From Sarcophilus harrisii (taxonomy: Eukaryota > Chordata > Mammalia > Dasyuromorphia > Dasyuridae), in assembly GCF_902635505.1 (NCBI RefSeq), contig NC_045427.1:58182539-58246538 (forward strand): 64,000 nucleotides of DNA, written 5' to 3'. The position numbers and the translations under genes were made by a program. The notes under the pieces were generated by a model. The model saw only the letters and a list, made by a program, of their open reading frames with translations. It ran no database searches and was not told the origin of the DNA. Below, piece by piece: positions 52,471 through 62,559 of this stretch; the first letter of the stretch is position 1; each line of letters begins with the position of its first letter.

Positions 52471-53059
52471 CTGAACTTAGATATGTCAGACTACATTCAG
52501 GTTCAGTCCCATGGAATTTTCATTTCTAATTGGGGGTGAAAAGATTAGGAAAATGCCACTAGGTTATCTTTTCTCATATTTTTCAACTTACGAAACTCTT
52601 TGGGACAAATGATTTAAATCTTAGGTTTATGTTTATGTGTAGGATTTCCCCAAGATGGGGTGGTAAAAAGGTACTCAATGTATAATATGAATCAAGTAAA
52701 GGATAGTTATTAATTTCTATATAATAAAGGAATGCTAACCATAGAAAACTTAATTTTGACAAAAAATTAAACAAGAGTCAGCAATTTAATTTATAACTAG
52801 AATCTTTTGGAGAGTTAACTTCATCAGCAGTTTGTGGAAAGGACTATTGATCAAGCATTTCCCATTATCCCTTTGCTCTCCGTTATGCAGACAACTCCTG
52901 ATATATCTTCTGGTAAAATGGTCAAGCCTGGGCCAATCCTCTTGGCTTTAGCCTTTCTCATCAGTCAATTCCATTAATTGCTCTTATGACCTCTAAATCT
53001 CCCAAATGTATGAGATCATTTCCAACTCTAAATATATCCCTTTCTAACTTGATGTTCAA
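52471..53059. other. Intergenic, nothing recognised
   Basis: No supported gene or repeat apart from low-complexity AT stretches. Confidence 0.5.
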
Positions 53060-54960
53060 TCATCTATGCAGGAAAGGAAATAAGAAGCAGGAAAGCTATC
53101 CAAGGACTCAATTGTAAGTTTATCGAATTCGGCCCTTGTTCCCTGAAACAACAGGGTAGAACAAAGGTTAACTCCTTTATCTCCCTCATAGGGTATATAA
53201 AGAAGAGCACATAAGCTAGAAGCCTTTCCAATAAGATTAGAAGTGAAGCAAAGTTGTCTATTATCACCAATAATATTCAATATTAGGGGCAGCTGGGTGG
53301 CGCAGCAGATAGAGCAACAGCCCTGAAGTCAGGAGGACCTGAGTTCAAATCTCATCTCAGACACTTAATGCTTCCTAGCTGTGTGACCCTGGTCAAGTCA
53401 CTTAACCCCAGTTGCCTCAGTCAATACATACACGCATACATACATACATACATACATACACACAGATATATATATTCCATATTATATTTAAAATGGTAAC
53501 TGTAGCAATAAGACAAGAAAAAGAAATTGAAATTATAATCCCAGCAATGAAGAAACAAAACCCAATTTTGGCAAAAGATATGATAGTTAGCTTAGAGAAC
53601 CCTAGAGAGTCAACAACAAAAAAAAATAATCACAACATAACTTCAACAAAACTGCAAGATATAACGTAGACTCACACTAATCATTAACATGTTTGCATAT
53701 TACCCCAGCAGAAACAGATAGAAAGAGAAATTCCATTTAAAGTAACTATAGATAGTATTAAATGCTTAGGAATCTGTGGGTCAAGAAACAGCTATAAATT
53801 ATATGAATATGAATTATATGAATTATATGAATAAGACTAATCTAAGTAATTGGAGAAATATCAACATAGTAAAAATGATAATATTATCTAGATTAATGTA
53901 CTTATTCAGTGCCAATAAAGCTATCAAAGAATTACTTTGTAGAGCTAAAAAAAATAATAAAATTCATCTAAGAAAATATAAGGGAATCATTGGGAAAATA
54001 AAAAGGAAAGTAAGGGGACCTGGCAGTATCAGATCTCAAGCCATACTACAAAACTGTAATCATCAAAATGATTTATTTGTTACTGGGTAAGAAATTGAGT
54101 GGTTGATCAGTGGAACAGATTAGCTACCCAATATACAGAATCAAATGAACATTTTAACTTAGTGTTTGATAAAGTGAAAGATTCCAGCTTTGGGGCAAAA
54201 ATTCACTATTTGACAAAAACTGTTGGGAAAACAAATGCAGTCTGACAGTTTGTTAGCTGACAAACATCTCACTTTCACACTACATAGCAATATAAGGCCA
54301 GAATAGGCTCATGATTTAGACACAAAGGACCAGTAGTATGTTCTATACCTTAAAGGCATTAAAGAAAGGAAAAGGACCCATATATACAAAAATATTTAGA
54401 GCAGTAATTTTTGTGGTAGCAACAAATTATAAATTCCAGAGTTATCTATCAATTGGAGAATGGCTGAATCAGTTATAATATGTGAATATAATGAAATATT
54501 AGTGTGTGAAAAAATAATGAAGGGGATGGTTTTTTTTTTTTTTTGAAACTGGGAAATCTTATGAATTGATGCAGAATGAAGAGGGCTATATACTCTGCAA
54601 CAGAATGGGATGGAAAGACATACAAAGCAGGGCAATTGGTTAAGACAACCAAGACACTGCCACTCTTTTATGGAAGCATAGTAAAAATGTAAAGATAATC
54701 AACTGTAACCAACCACAATTCCAAATGACTTATGATAAAACATATTATTCCTCAAGATTAAGATCCGAGGGACTCTGTACAATTGAAGCATGTTTTCTTC
54801 ATTCTTTTTTCTTGCCTTTTTTTTTTCTTTAAACAAGGGTAATGCAGAAATTTTATTTTTATGACCACACTTCCAATTGATTTTGGTTTTTTCTTGCTTC
54901 CTCAATAAGTAAGAGAAGAGAAGTAGGGAGACAGTTTAGAACTGAAAATTAAATTAAATT
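53060..54960 (+). mobile_element. Old L1 with RT-to-C-terminal ORF2 region
   Basis: A decayed plus-strand L1. Protein blocks in order: IRSEAKLSIITNN (53235), AIRQEKEIE (53505), AKDMIVSLENPRES (53570, position of the RT FADD box), 'IEREIPFKVTIDSIKCLGI' (53720), NIVKMIILSRLMYLFSA (53865), and a 3' region with an old 3'UTR to about 54960. The position equivalent to the catalytic FADD reads AKDM. It is interrupted by a SINE at 53286. Many stops. Confidence 0.85.
53273..53485 (+). mobile_element. SINE (WSINE-like) with (CATA)n tail inserted in the old L1
   Basis: SINE body 53286-53420 (GGGGCAGCTGGGTGGCGCAG head; 'tagctgtgtgaccctggtcaagtcacttaaccccagttgcctcag'), then (CATA)n to about 53462. ATATTCAATATTA (53273-53285) and ATATTCCATATTA (53472-53484) look like its duplication with one mismatch. 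This is the cleanest copy of this SINE in the window. Confidence 0.87.
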
Positions 54961-55720
54961 TTTTAAAAAGAGCACACTACTTGTCACATGGGAGAGCTAA
55001 AGCATAAAGGCCAAGCCGAAGTTGTCTTCATTTAAAATGTCCACTGAGTCACTGACCCTTCCAACTCAGAAATCAACAAGGGGATCTATTTATCATTTCA
55101 AAGCACCCATACTCTTCAATACTGAATTACCATAAGAAGCAGCAAGGAAATTCATCATCATGTCTCTGGAAATTTCCTGTGGAGCTCTGGATACATACTC
55201 CCTTGAAGAGCCTTTATAGTTCAGTCCTTACTACCAGCAATTCCAGCATTGTTTTAGGTTATCAAATGACCTTTAATTTTTTCCCCCAGCTCTGTAATTC
55301 TATATTTTGATTTAAAAGTTAATGAGATAATTTGGGTTTATGAGCTAGATTTATAACCAATAGTAAAGGTAGATGAACATCAGAAATTTAGAAATTTAAT
55401 TCTATTTTAGTAAAGGTGGAGGTCCAAAATTTAAAAGACTTTATGGAAGTCAGAATGAGACTAGCCTGATAGAAAAGACTTCACCCATGTTCTCTGGGGA
55501 TTTATCTCAAGTGTCTTTATTTCCTCTCCATCCCCATATCTTCTTCAATATGAGAACAGAATAAGTTTTGGAATTGAGAAATTGGGGAACTTGGACTCCA
55601 AGAACCTTGGAAATTTTTGAGAAAATCAGCCCCTACATAGATGACATGTCTTAGTCTAGGTCTTAGTTGTCAAATACTGGTTTTATAAAACTCCTAAGAG
55701 CAGCCTAAAATATAATTGAG
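54961..55720. other. Intergenic, nothing recognised
   Basis: No gene or clear transposon. Confidence 0.5.
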
Positions 55721-55724
55721 ATTT

Positions 55725-55870
55725 TTTTCCTTTCATTGAGGCAATTGGGGCTATGTGTGCCCAGAGGTCATACAGTTAAGAAGTGCTAAGTGTCTGAGGT
55801 CAAATTTGAACTCAGGTCCTCCTGACTTCAGGGCTGATGCTCTATCCACTGTACCAATTAGCCGCCCCTT
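55725..55870 (-). mobile_element. SINE without RTE tail (WSINE-like)
   Basis: The plus strand reads 'cattgaggcaattggggctatg', 'gaactcaggtcctcctgacttcagggctgatgctctatccactg', ending AGCCGCCCC, the reverse of the SINE head. Confidence 0.83.
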
Positions 55871-55879
55871 TTTTTCCTT

Positions 55880-56095
55880 TTTTTAATCTGACTTTTCTTG
55901 TGCAGCATGATAATTGTGGAAATATGTATAGAAGAATTACACATATTTAACATTTTTGGATTACTTGTCATCTAGGGAAGGGGTAGAAAAGAAGGGAGGG
56001 AGAAAAAAAATTGAACATAGGATTTTGCAAAGCTAAATATTGAAAATTATCTATGTATGTATTTTGAAAATAAAAAGCTTTAATTTAAAAATATA
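55880..56095 (+). mobile_element. Old L1 3'UTR
   Basis: CTTGTGCAGCATGATAATTG, 'ggattacttgtcatctagggaagg', 'attttgaaaataaaaagctttaat'. Confidence 0.82.
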
Positions 56096-56429
56096 TAATT
56101 GAGAAATATTTAGCAAAATAAATGGAATTATAATAAAAGATAATGTTAATATGTGGTTTTCTAAGTCTGAATGCACTCACAGAGATACTGACATGTGGTT
56201 TAAAGGCCCCTTTTCTATTTGAGTTAGAAACCACTGCCAAGCTTGAAGACTAAAACCAGAAATCATATTGAATGCCTACCTAGGGGTATAATGAGATCTT
56301 TCACAGAGACCTAAACCTTAGGACAAAATTTTATTTTGAAAGATTTGAGCCTGGAAGTATTAGCTATTTAACTAGAAGTAGTTTTCCCAGGGCTGATTTC
56401 GATTCAGCCTATCTTTCCTTGTCAGTCTA

Positions 56430-56830
56430 TAGTTGGAGATGCTACTTTTCTATTAGGCCTATTTTTTTATATTAAATATAATATATATATACATATTTAT
56501 ACAATAATCTTTTATTTATTTATTTATTTTTTAATTTAATAGCCTTTTATTTACAGGATATATACATGGGTAACTTTACAGCATTAACAATTGCCAAACC
56601 TCTTGTTCCAATTTTTTACCTCTTACCCCCCCCCACCCCCTCCCCTAAATGGCAGGATGACCACTAGATGTTAAATTTTATACAATAATCTTGCTGCACA
56701 AGAAAAATCAGATTAAAAAGGAAAAAATGAGAAAGAAAACAAAATGCAAGCAAACAAAAAGAGTGAAAATGCTATGGTGTAATCTATACTATTTCCACAG
56801 TCCTCTCTCTGGGTTTATATAGGCCTATTT
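56430..56830 (-). mobile_element. Old L1 3'UTR carrying a younger L1 tail (56512-56676)
   Basis: The outer element is an old minus-strand L1 3'UTR ('taatcttgctgcacaagaaaaatcag', 'aaatgctatggtgtaatctatac'). Inside, a 165-bp minus-strand tail of the young L1 type is flanked by TTTATACAATAATCTT (56496-56511 and 56677-56692). Its sequence is nearly the same as 1440-1590 and 9720-9870, so the subfamily is young. Confidence 0.9.
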
Positions 56831-57552
56831 TTTTTTTAAGCTTCAGTATTTTTAATCAAAATCTGAACCCACTCTTCTCATGAGCAAGAGATAACATGCT
56901 AGCCAAGAGCTAAAGTTGAAGCAGAGATAAGCACCATAATAGGCCCATAGGCAGTGAGCAGCAAAGATTATGTACTCAGCAGAGGAACAGTGAGGGAAGG
57001 GAAATTCCTTTGATAAGAATAAGCTCTCCCCCATCCCTGTCTCCTGCCTTCTTCCAAGTTTCAGCTGAAATCCTACCTGCTACAAGAAGTCTCTCCTTAT
57101 TCCCCTTAAAGCTTGTCATTCTATTATTTCCAATTTATCCTGTATAGAGGTTATTTTTACATAGTTGTTTGCATAATGTCTCATTGATTGAAATTTATTA
57201 ATCCAGAGGAACAGTAATCATGCAGCATGAAGGTCAGGAATTGCCCCTTCTTGTGTATAGCTTGGATCCTCGGGGTTCATTGTTTCCTGCTTGTGCCATG
57301 ACCACAGGTGTTTTTCACACATGTGTACCCCTCCTTTTGTGTACTGTGGCCATTTGTGTTTCCTGCCTTATATCTCTCTATGACCATGCCTTGTCCCATG
57401 GGTTCTATAGGTATCTACCTCTACCTTGGGCTATACTTTCTACTGATGTATTTACTGGAGTTTATGGCCTCAGTCTATTGGGTGAATGTCTTATTAATAC
57501 TTTCCTTGCTATGTATGTGAAATACCTCTCCTTTGGTCTATTAGTTTCCTCT
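56831..57552. other. Intergenic; L2-like tail at about 57050-57190
   Basis: 'gctgaaatcctacctgctacaagaagtctctcc' to 'cctgtatagaggttatttttacatagttgtttgcataatg' fits an L2/MIR-type 3' end. The 112-residue ORF at 57220-57558 is hydrophobic but has no motif I recognise. Confidence 0.5.
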
Positions 57553-58200
57553 TGTTGAGGTTGGAAAGGGGGATCCCAAAAGTCTGGGGTCATAGACTGG
57601 TGTTGTGAGGTGTCTCAAAAGAATTTGCAGGTTTGAACCCATATCCAAGTCAAGGGGCAAAGTTTATTGTAATTGTAACACCATTACTCTGAATTTCCAA
57701 AAGAAATTAGCAGAGAAACAGAAGCAAGAAACTTATTTATCTAGTTTTCTATCATTGACAAGGTAATTCTATGACTCTCAGTAGGGGAGGAATGGTTTCC
57801 AGAATTTGGTTCTCCCTGACAAAATTATCAGTCAGCAATGAATTGAGGAGTGGTCTCCAAAATCAGGCAGAGTGTCAACAACAGTATTCCTAGGTTGGGG
57901 GTGGGGGGAAGGGAAGGGGAGGCAAAGCCAGAGAACTTTGCAATCAGATAAATTGCCAGAAGTCCCTCAAGGTCAAGGAACCCCAAAACCACCACTATAT
58001 ATTTCCCTAGAAGCTATACCATATCACTCTGACTGGCTTTTAAAAGTAAATAAATTGGAAGAGGCTTGTAAAACTTGTTTTTTTTTTTTTTTTTTTTTTT
58101 TAGTGGATATGGACCCACAGGGTACCTTAAATTCAGAGTGGCCTCAGGAAGGAATCCACTCTGAAAGTTGGGATTGTTACTAATTCATGTCAAGTTGACA
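57553..58200 (-). mobile_element. Probable solo LTR of an endogenous retrovirus
   Basis: On the minus strand: a TATATA box (57996-58001), an AATAAA signal (57663-57668) followed by a U5-like stretch (GACACCTCACAACACCAGTC), and ends of the form TGT...ACA. There is no internal region on either side, so it is a solo fossil. The ends are approximate, the family is unresolved and the age is unknown. It differs from the LTR at 9.0-9.5 kb. Confidence 0.45.
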
Positions 58201-58451
58201 CAGTTTTTTCTTCTCTACTTCTCTCCAACAGGATTCCGTGATCCAAGAACTGAGAAGGGACATCAAAGCTAATTCCCAACCTGCTGGTAAGAATTAACTT
58301 TTCATTTTAGGGAAACAGTAAATCAACTGAAAATCCCCCCATCCCATCCCAGTTTAATGCAAGCTCTATTCTGTTTTTGTCATTGGATCTCCGGCACTTA
58401 ACACAGTAACTTTTGCAGAGTAAGTGCTTAATTGTTGACTTCCATGTGCCT

Positions 58452-58454
<3 letters not shown>

Positions 58455-58486
<32 letters not shown>
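58455..58486. repeat. Poly(A) tract
   Basis: About 32 A. It adjoins 'ctttattgatacc' and may be the remains of a retroposon tail. Confidence 0.9.
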
Positions 58487-58488
<2 letters not shown>

Positions 58489-58569
58489 TTATTGATACCT
58501 TAAAAAAAATCATCTTTAGTTCCAAATTTATCTCTCTCCTCTCTCCCACTCAAAGAACAATTCCTAATT

Positions 58570-58835
58570 TTAAAAAAGCATTAAAAAAAGAGGAGACTTT
58601 TTCATGATACCATTTGGAATTTTCTTGGCAAAAACACTGGAGTAAAACAAAACAAAACAAAACAAAAAAACCAACATGCACTGGAATGGTTTGTCATTTC
58701 CTTCTCCAGCTCTTTTTACAAATAAGGAAACTGAGGGAAACAGGATTTGGTGACTTGTTCAGGGGCACATAATTAATAAATGTCTGAGGATTGATTTGAA
58801 CTCAGAAAGATGAGGTTTGTGACTCCAAGGCAGAA
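58570..58835 (-). mobile_element. SINE with RTE-like tail, carrying an (AAAC)n insertion
   Basis: 'gataccatttggaattttcttggcaaaaacactggagt' then (AAAAC)n at 58644-58671, then 'gcactggaatggtttgtcatttccttctccagc' and 'tttgaactcagaaagatgagg'. Part of the tail (ACTGGAAT/ACTGGAGT) is duplicated around the insert. Confidence 0.78.
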
Positions 58836-59185
58836 AGCCAGGAAAACAAATGTAAATTATTTAATAGCATTTGTGTAATAATGATTTAGAAATCTATAAT
58901 CAATCTATGCTAATTAAATGATGAACATATGGGGGGGCACATTTTTGGAAAATATAATTTTTAAATGTTGATATTTGAGACTAAGCTAAAACACAAATAT
59001 TTTCAAACTGCTGATGTTACTTTACTAAACATTATCTTAATTCTTTTGTTAGAATCTGTAATAAGATTGCAATTGTTTCTTTTGATTTTTACCATTAAAT
59101 ATACTTAAGAGCAAAAACAAAAAAAAAGAAGAAAAGAAAATTTGGCAAGACTGTTGTCTCAATTAAATCTTATGGTAAAGACAAC

Positions 59186-59400
59186 ATATATATATATATA
59201 TTTATATATATATATATTTATATATATATATATAATAAAGTGGTTTATATTTGGATACACAAAGAATTGCCCTAGGCCCCAAACTTTATAAGCCTCTCTC
59301 AAATACAATTGGTATTTTTAAAAAATGAAGACTATTCACATATAACCTAGCGGTTATATATAAAGTTATATATATATATATATGTATATATATGTATAAA
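59186..59400. repeat. (TA)n microsatellites
   Basis: Two TA-rich tracts at 59186-59234 and 59362-59398. Confidence 0.92.
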
Positions 59401-59499
59401 ACCTTCCAGTAAACAAACCTCTCAGTAGGACAAACTGCTCCTTCCTCTTTATTCCTAACTTTTCTTCCTGCTTACTTTTTCCAGAATCCTTATCAGGAT

Positions 59500-60380
59500 T
59501 TCAGTCAATAAATCAATCAATAAACATTTAAGGACCTATCATTTGCCAGGCACTGCTCTAAGCTCTGGGACTATGAAGAAAACTAAAAGACCTTGCTCTT
59601 ACGGAGCAACCAGGCTAAGGGGGAGACTACATGCAAAAAATTATGTTACATACGAGATAAATTGGAAATAATCATCAGAATCACTAGCACTAAGGGGAAT
59701 CAAGAGAGATTTCCTAAAAAAAAAAAAAAAAAAAGGGGGGGGGGTAGCTGGAATTTTAAGCTAGGGAAGCCAGAAAGCAGAAATGAGGAGGAAGAGCATT
59801 CCAAATATGGGGGAAAGCCATAGAAAATGCTAGAAATCAGAAGATGGAATGTTATGTGGGAGGAACAGCAAGGAAGCCAGTGTCACTGGAACATGGATTT
59901 TGTTCAAGGGAATAAAGTGTAAAAAGACTAGAGAGGTAGAGAAGAACCAGGTTGTAAAGGGCTTTAAAAACCAGAGGATTTTATATTTAATCCTAGAAGT
60001 CACAGGGAACCACTTGAGTGGATAGAGTACAAAGATGCACTTTTAGGAAGAACACTTTGACAGGTGAGTTTAACAACTGAATTGCAGATGCTCTGAAGTG
60101 GGGAGAAACTTTGGAGATCAATCCATAGGCTACTGCAATATTCCAGATATGAGCAAATGAAGGTCTGTACCTGGATAATGGTGGTTCTGTGGTTGGAGAA
60201 AAAAAGGGTTCTCACTCATACAAGAGGTTATTATCAAGGTAGAAACTACTAGAATCAATTATAATTGATACCCAGGAGAATGTAATCCCTTTGAGGTCAG
60301 TGACTATTTTCATCTTTATCTTAGCATCTCCTATACTTAAAGCATTCTTGACACAATTAGGTATTTAATAAATGTTTATT
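59500..60380 (+). mobile_element. Ancient interspersed repeat (same unresolved family as 6880-7215)
   Basis: A long, well ordered copy: 'catttgccaggcactgctctaagctctggg', 'gagcattccaaatatgggggaaagcc', 'ggaacagcaaggaagccagtgtcactgg', 'gttgtaaagggctttaaaaaccagaggattttatatttaatcc', 'ggctactgcaatattcca'. An A18-G10 run interrupts it at 59716-59746. Confidence 0.7.
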
Positions 60381-60749
60381 GAATTGAATTCTTTTGACTT
60401 TTGCAAGGGAGCATGATAAGGTCTTAATTTTTTTCTCCCCCGAGCCTCCACTATCTTTCCTCGGATTTAGACCGTCAAAATTATGGTGCTTTTGGCACAA
60501 TTCTCTTCTCTGTATAATCTTGGTTGTGTTCAGCTGCTTTCCCCATATTTTTAGCACTATTTCTACTTCCTCATGTAACAAATCTGAGACTAAGATATTA
60601 AAGCCAAATGTGGTAGTCTTACTGCAACTGATGGCAAAATGAGTTATTTATAAAAATTTTTGTAGTTCTTTCCCATTTTTCCTGCTTGTTGTTCTGCCAG
60701 TTTCACCCTTAAATGTCTCAGGAAATCAATTGATAAATTCATAGAAATT
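60381..60749. other. Intergenic, nothing recognised
   Basis: No gene or clear repeat. Confidence 0.5.
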
Positions 60750-61614
60750 TTACTTTTTACATTTGTTCTTTAAAAAGTTGAATTCTAAATTCTCTAGCTT
60801 CTCCCCCACCCATTGAGAAGGCAAACAATGATACTACTTAAATATATGAAGTTGTGTAAACATTTCTATTTCAGCCATGTGGGGGCATGGGGAAAGAGAA
60901 AGAAGCAAAGTAGGAACAATAAAGAAAGTGAAAAAAATTCAGAATTCATCAATTCTTATATTGGAAATGGAAAGTATTTTTCATTATGAATCTTAGAATT
61001 GTTTTGGATCATTTTATTCACTAAAGTAGCTAAGTCTTTCTCCATTGATCAATGTTACAATATTGCTGTTATTGTATACAATATTCTCCTGGTTCTGTTT
61101 ACTTCACTTCGCATAGATTCATAAGTCTTCCCAGGTTTTTTTGAAACCCCCCTCTCTATTATTTCTCAGAACACAAGAGTATTGCATCCCAGTCTTGTGC
61201 CATGATTTATTTAGCCATTTCCCAATTAAAGGGCCACCACAAAAGGAGCTGCAATCACTCAATAAATGCATAAATGAATGAATAAATAAATATTTGCAAA
61301 TAGGTCCTTTTTCTTTTTATTCAATCTCTTTGGGATACAAACCTAGTAGTGCTATTGCTGGATCAAAGGATGTACAAAGTTTTATAGCCTTCTGGGCAGA
61401 GTTCCAAATTGTTCTCTGGAATTTCTGGAACAATTCACCACTCCACCAAAGTACATCCATGTCCTGATTTGCCCCCCACATCCCCTCCAGCATTTGTCAT
61501 TTCCTTCTATCCTGTTAATCAGTCAGATAGGCATGAAATGGTATCTCAGAGTGGTTTTAATTTACATTTATCCAACCAATAGTGATTTAGAAATTTTTCC
61601 ATATAACTATCGAT
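60750..61614 (-). mobile_element. Old L1, ORF2 C-terminus and 3'UTR
   Basis: Minus-strand decayed L1. The plus strand shows 'attctctagcttctcccccaccc', then 'cccaggtttttttgaaacccccctc', 'aatctctttgggatacaaacctagtagtgctattgctggatcaaagg' (antisense of the FDPAxxLLGxYPK block), and 'ccccacatcccctccagc'. It continues through the minisatellite to about 62400. Confidence 0.85.
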
Positions 61615-62334
61615 AGGTTTGGTTTCTTCTGAAAATTGTCTGTTCATCTCCTTTGACCATTTATCAATTGGGAAACGGCTAGGTTTGGTTTCTTCTGAAA
61701 ATTGTCTGTTCATCTCCTTTGACCATTTATCAATTGGGAAACGGCTAGGTTTGATTTCTTCTGAAAATTGTCTGTTCATCTCCTTTGACCATTTATCAAT
61801 TGGGAAACGGCTAGGTTTGGTTTCTTCTGAAAATTGTCTGTTCATCTCCTTTGACCATTTATCAATTGGGAAACGGCTAGGTTTGGTTTCTTCTGAAAAT
61901 TGTCTGTTCATCTCCTTTGACCATTTATCAATGGGAAATGGCTAGGTTTGATTTCTTCTGAAAATTGTCTGTTCATCTCCTTTGACCATTTATCAATTGG
62001 GAAACGGCTAGGTTTGGTTTCTTCTGAAAACTGTCTGTTCATCTCCTTTGACCATTTATCAATTGGGAAACGGCTAGGTTTGGTTTCTTCTGAAAATTGT
62101 CTGTTCATCTCCTTTGACCATTTATCAATTGGGAAACGGCTAGGTTTGGTTTCTTCTGAAAACTGTCTGTTCATCTCCTTTGACCATTTATCAATTGGGA
62201 AAGCAGGTTTGTTTCTTCTGAAACTGTCTGTTCATCTCCTTTGACCATTTATCAATTGGGAAACGGCTAGGTTTGGTTTCTTCTGAAAACTGTCTGTTCA
62301 TCTCCTTTGACCATTTATCAATTGGGAAACGGCT
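61615..62334. repeat. 66-bp minisatellite, 11 copies, born inside L1 ORF2
   Basis: Units begin AGGTTTGGTTTCTTCTGAAA at 61615, 61681, 61747, 61813, 61879, 61944, 62010, 62076, 62142, 62205 and 62269. Most are exactly 66 bp; three are 63-65 bp. Each is the antisense of one L1 ORF2 segment (FPIDKWSKEMNRQFSEETKP), present once in other copies (for example 2430-2495). Unit variants: 'gatttc' in copies 3 and 6, 'gaaaactg' in copies 7, 9 and 11. As 66 is a multiple of three, long frames stay open on both strands. No evidence of translation. Confidence 0.96.
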
Positions 62335-62405
62335 GTTATTTTTATAAATATGGCTCAGTTCCCTATATATTTGAGAAATGAGACCTTTATCAGAGAAATA
62401 TGTTG
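62335..62405 (-). mobile_element. Old L1 ORF2, continuation after the minisatellite
   Basis: 'tataaatatggctcagttccctatatatttgagaaatgagacctttatcag' is antisense to the SDKGLISxIYRELxxIYK block. It shows the array expanded within one L1 copy. Confidence 0.88.
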
Positions 62406-62490
62406 TAAACAAGCAATAAACATTTAAGTACCTACTATGTGCCAGGTACTGTGCTAAGTGATGGGGATGCAAAAAGAGGCAAAAGAGTCT
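62405..62490 (+). mobile_element. Old interspersed repeat fragment
   Basis: 'acatttaagtacctactatgtgccaggtactgtgctaagtgatgggg', the same family start as 59520. Confidence 0.65.
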
Positions 62491-62559
62491 GAAGCCAGTG
62501 AATGTTCTACTTTGGCTATTTGTCCTTTCATTTCAAAGGAATAAGAGTGGCAGCTACTT

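Noticed and set aside
57220-57558. A 112-residue hydrophobic ORF that might be a membrane protein
   Set aside because: No start context, no similarity, and it runs into the LTR-like region; probably chance.
61546-62472. Long repeat proteins on both strands at the 66-bp array
   Set aside because: The frames stay open only because the unit is a multiple of three. No promoter, splice signal or other exon supports a gene.
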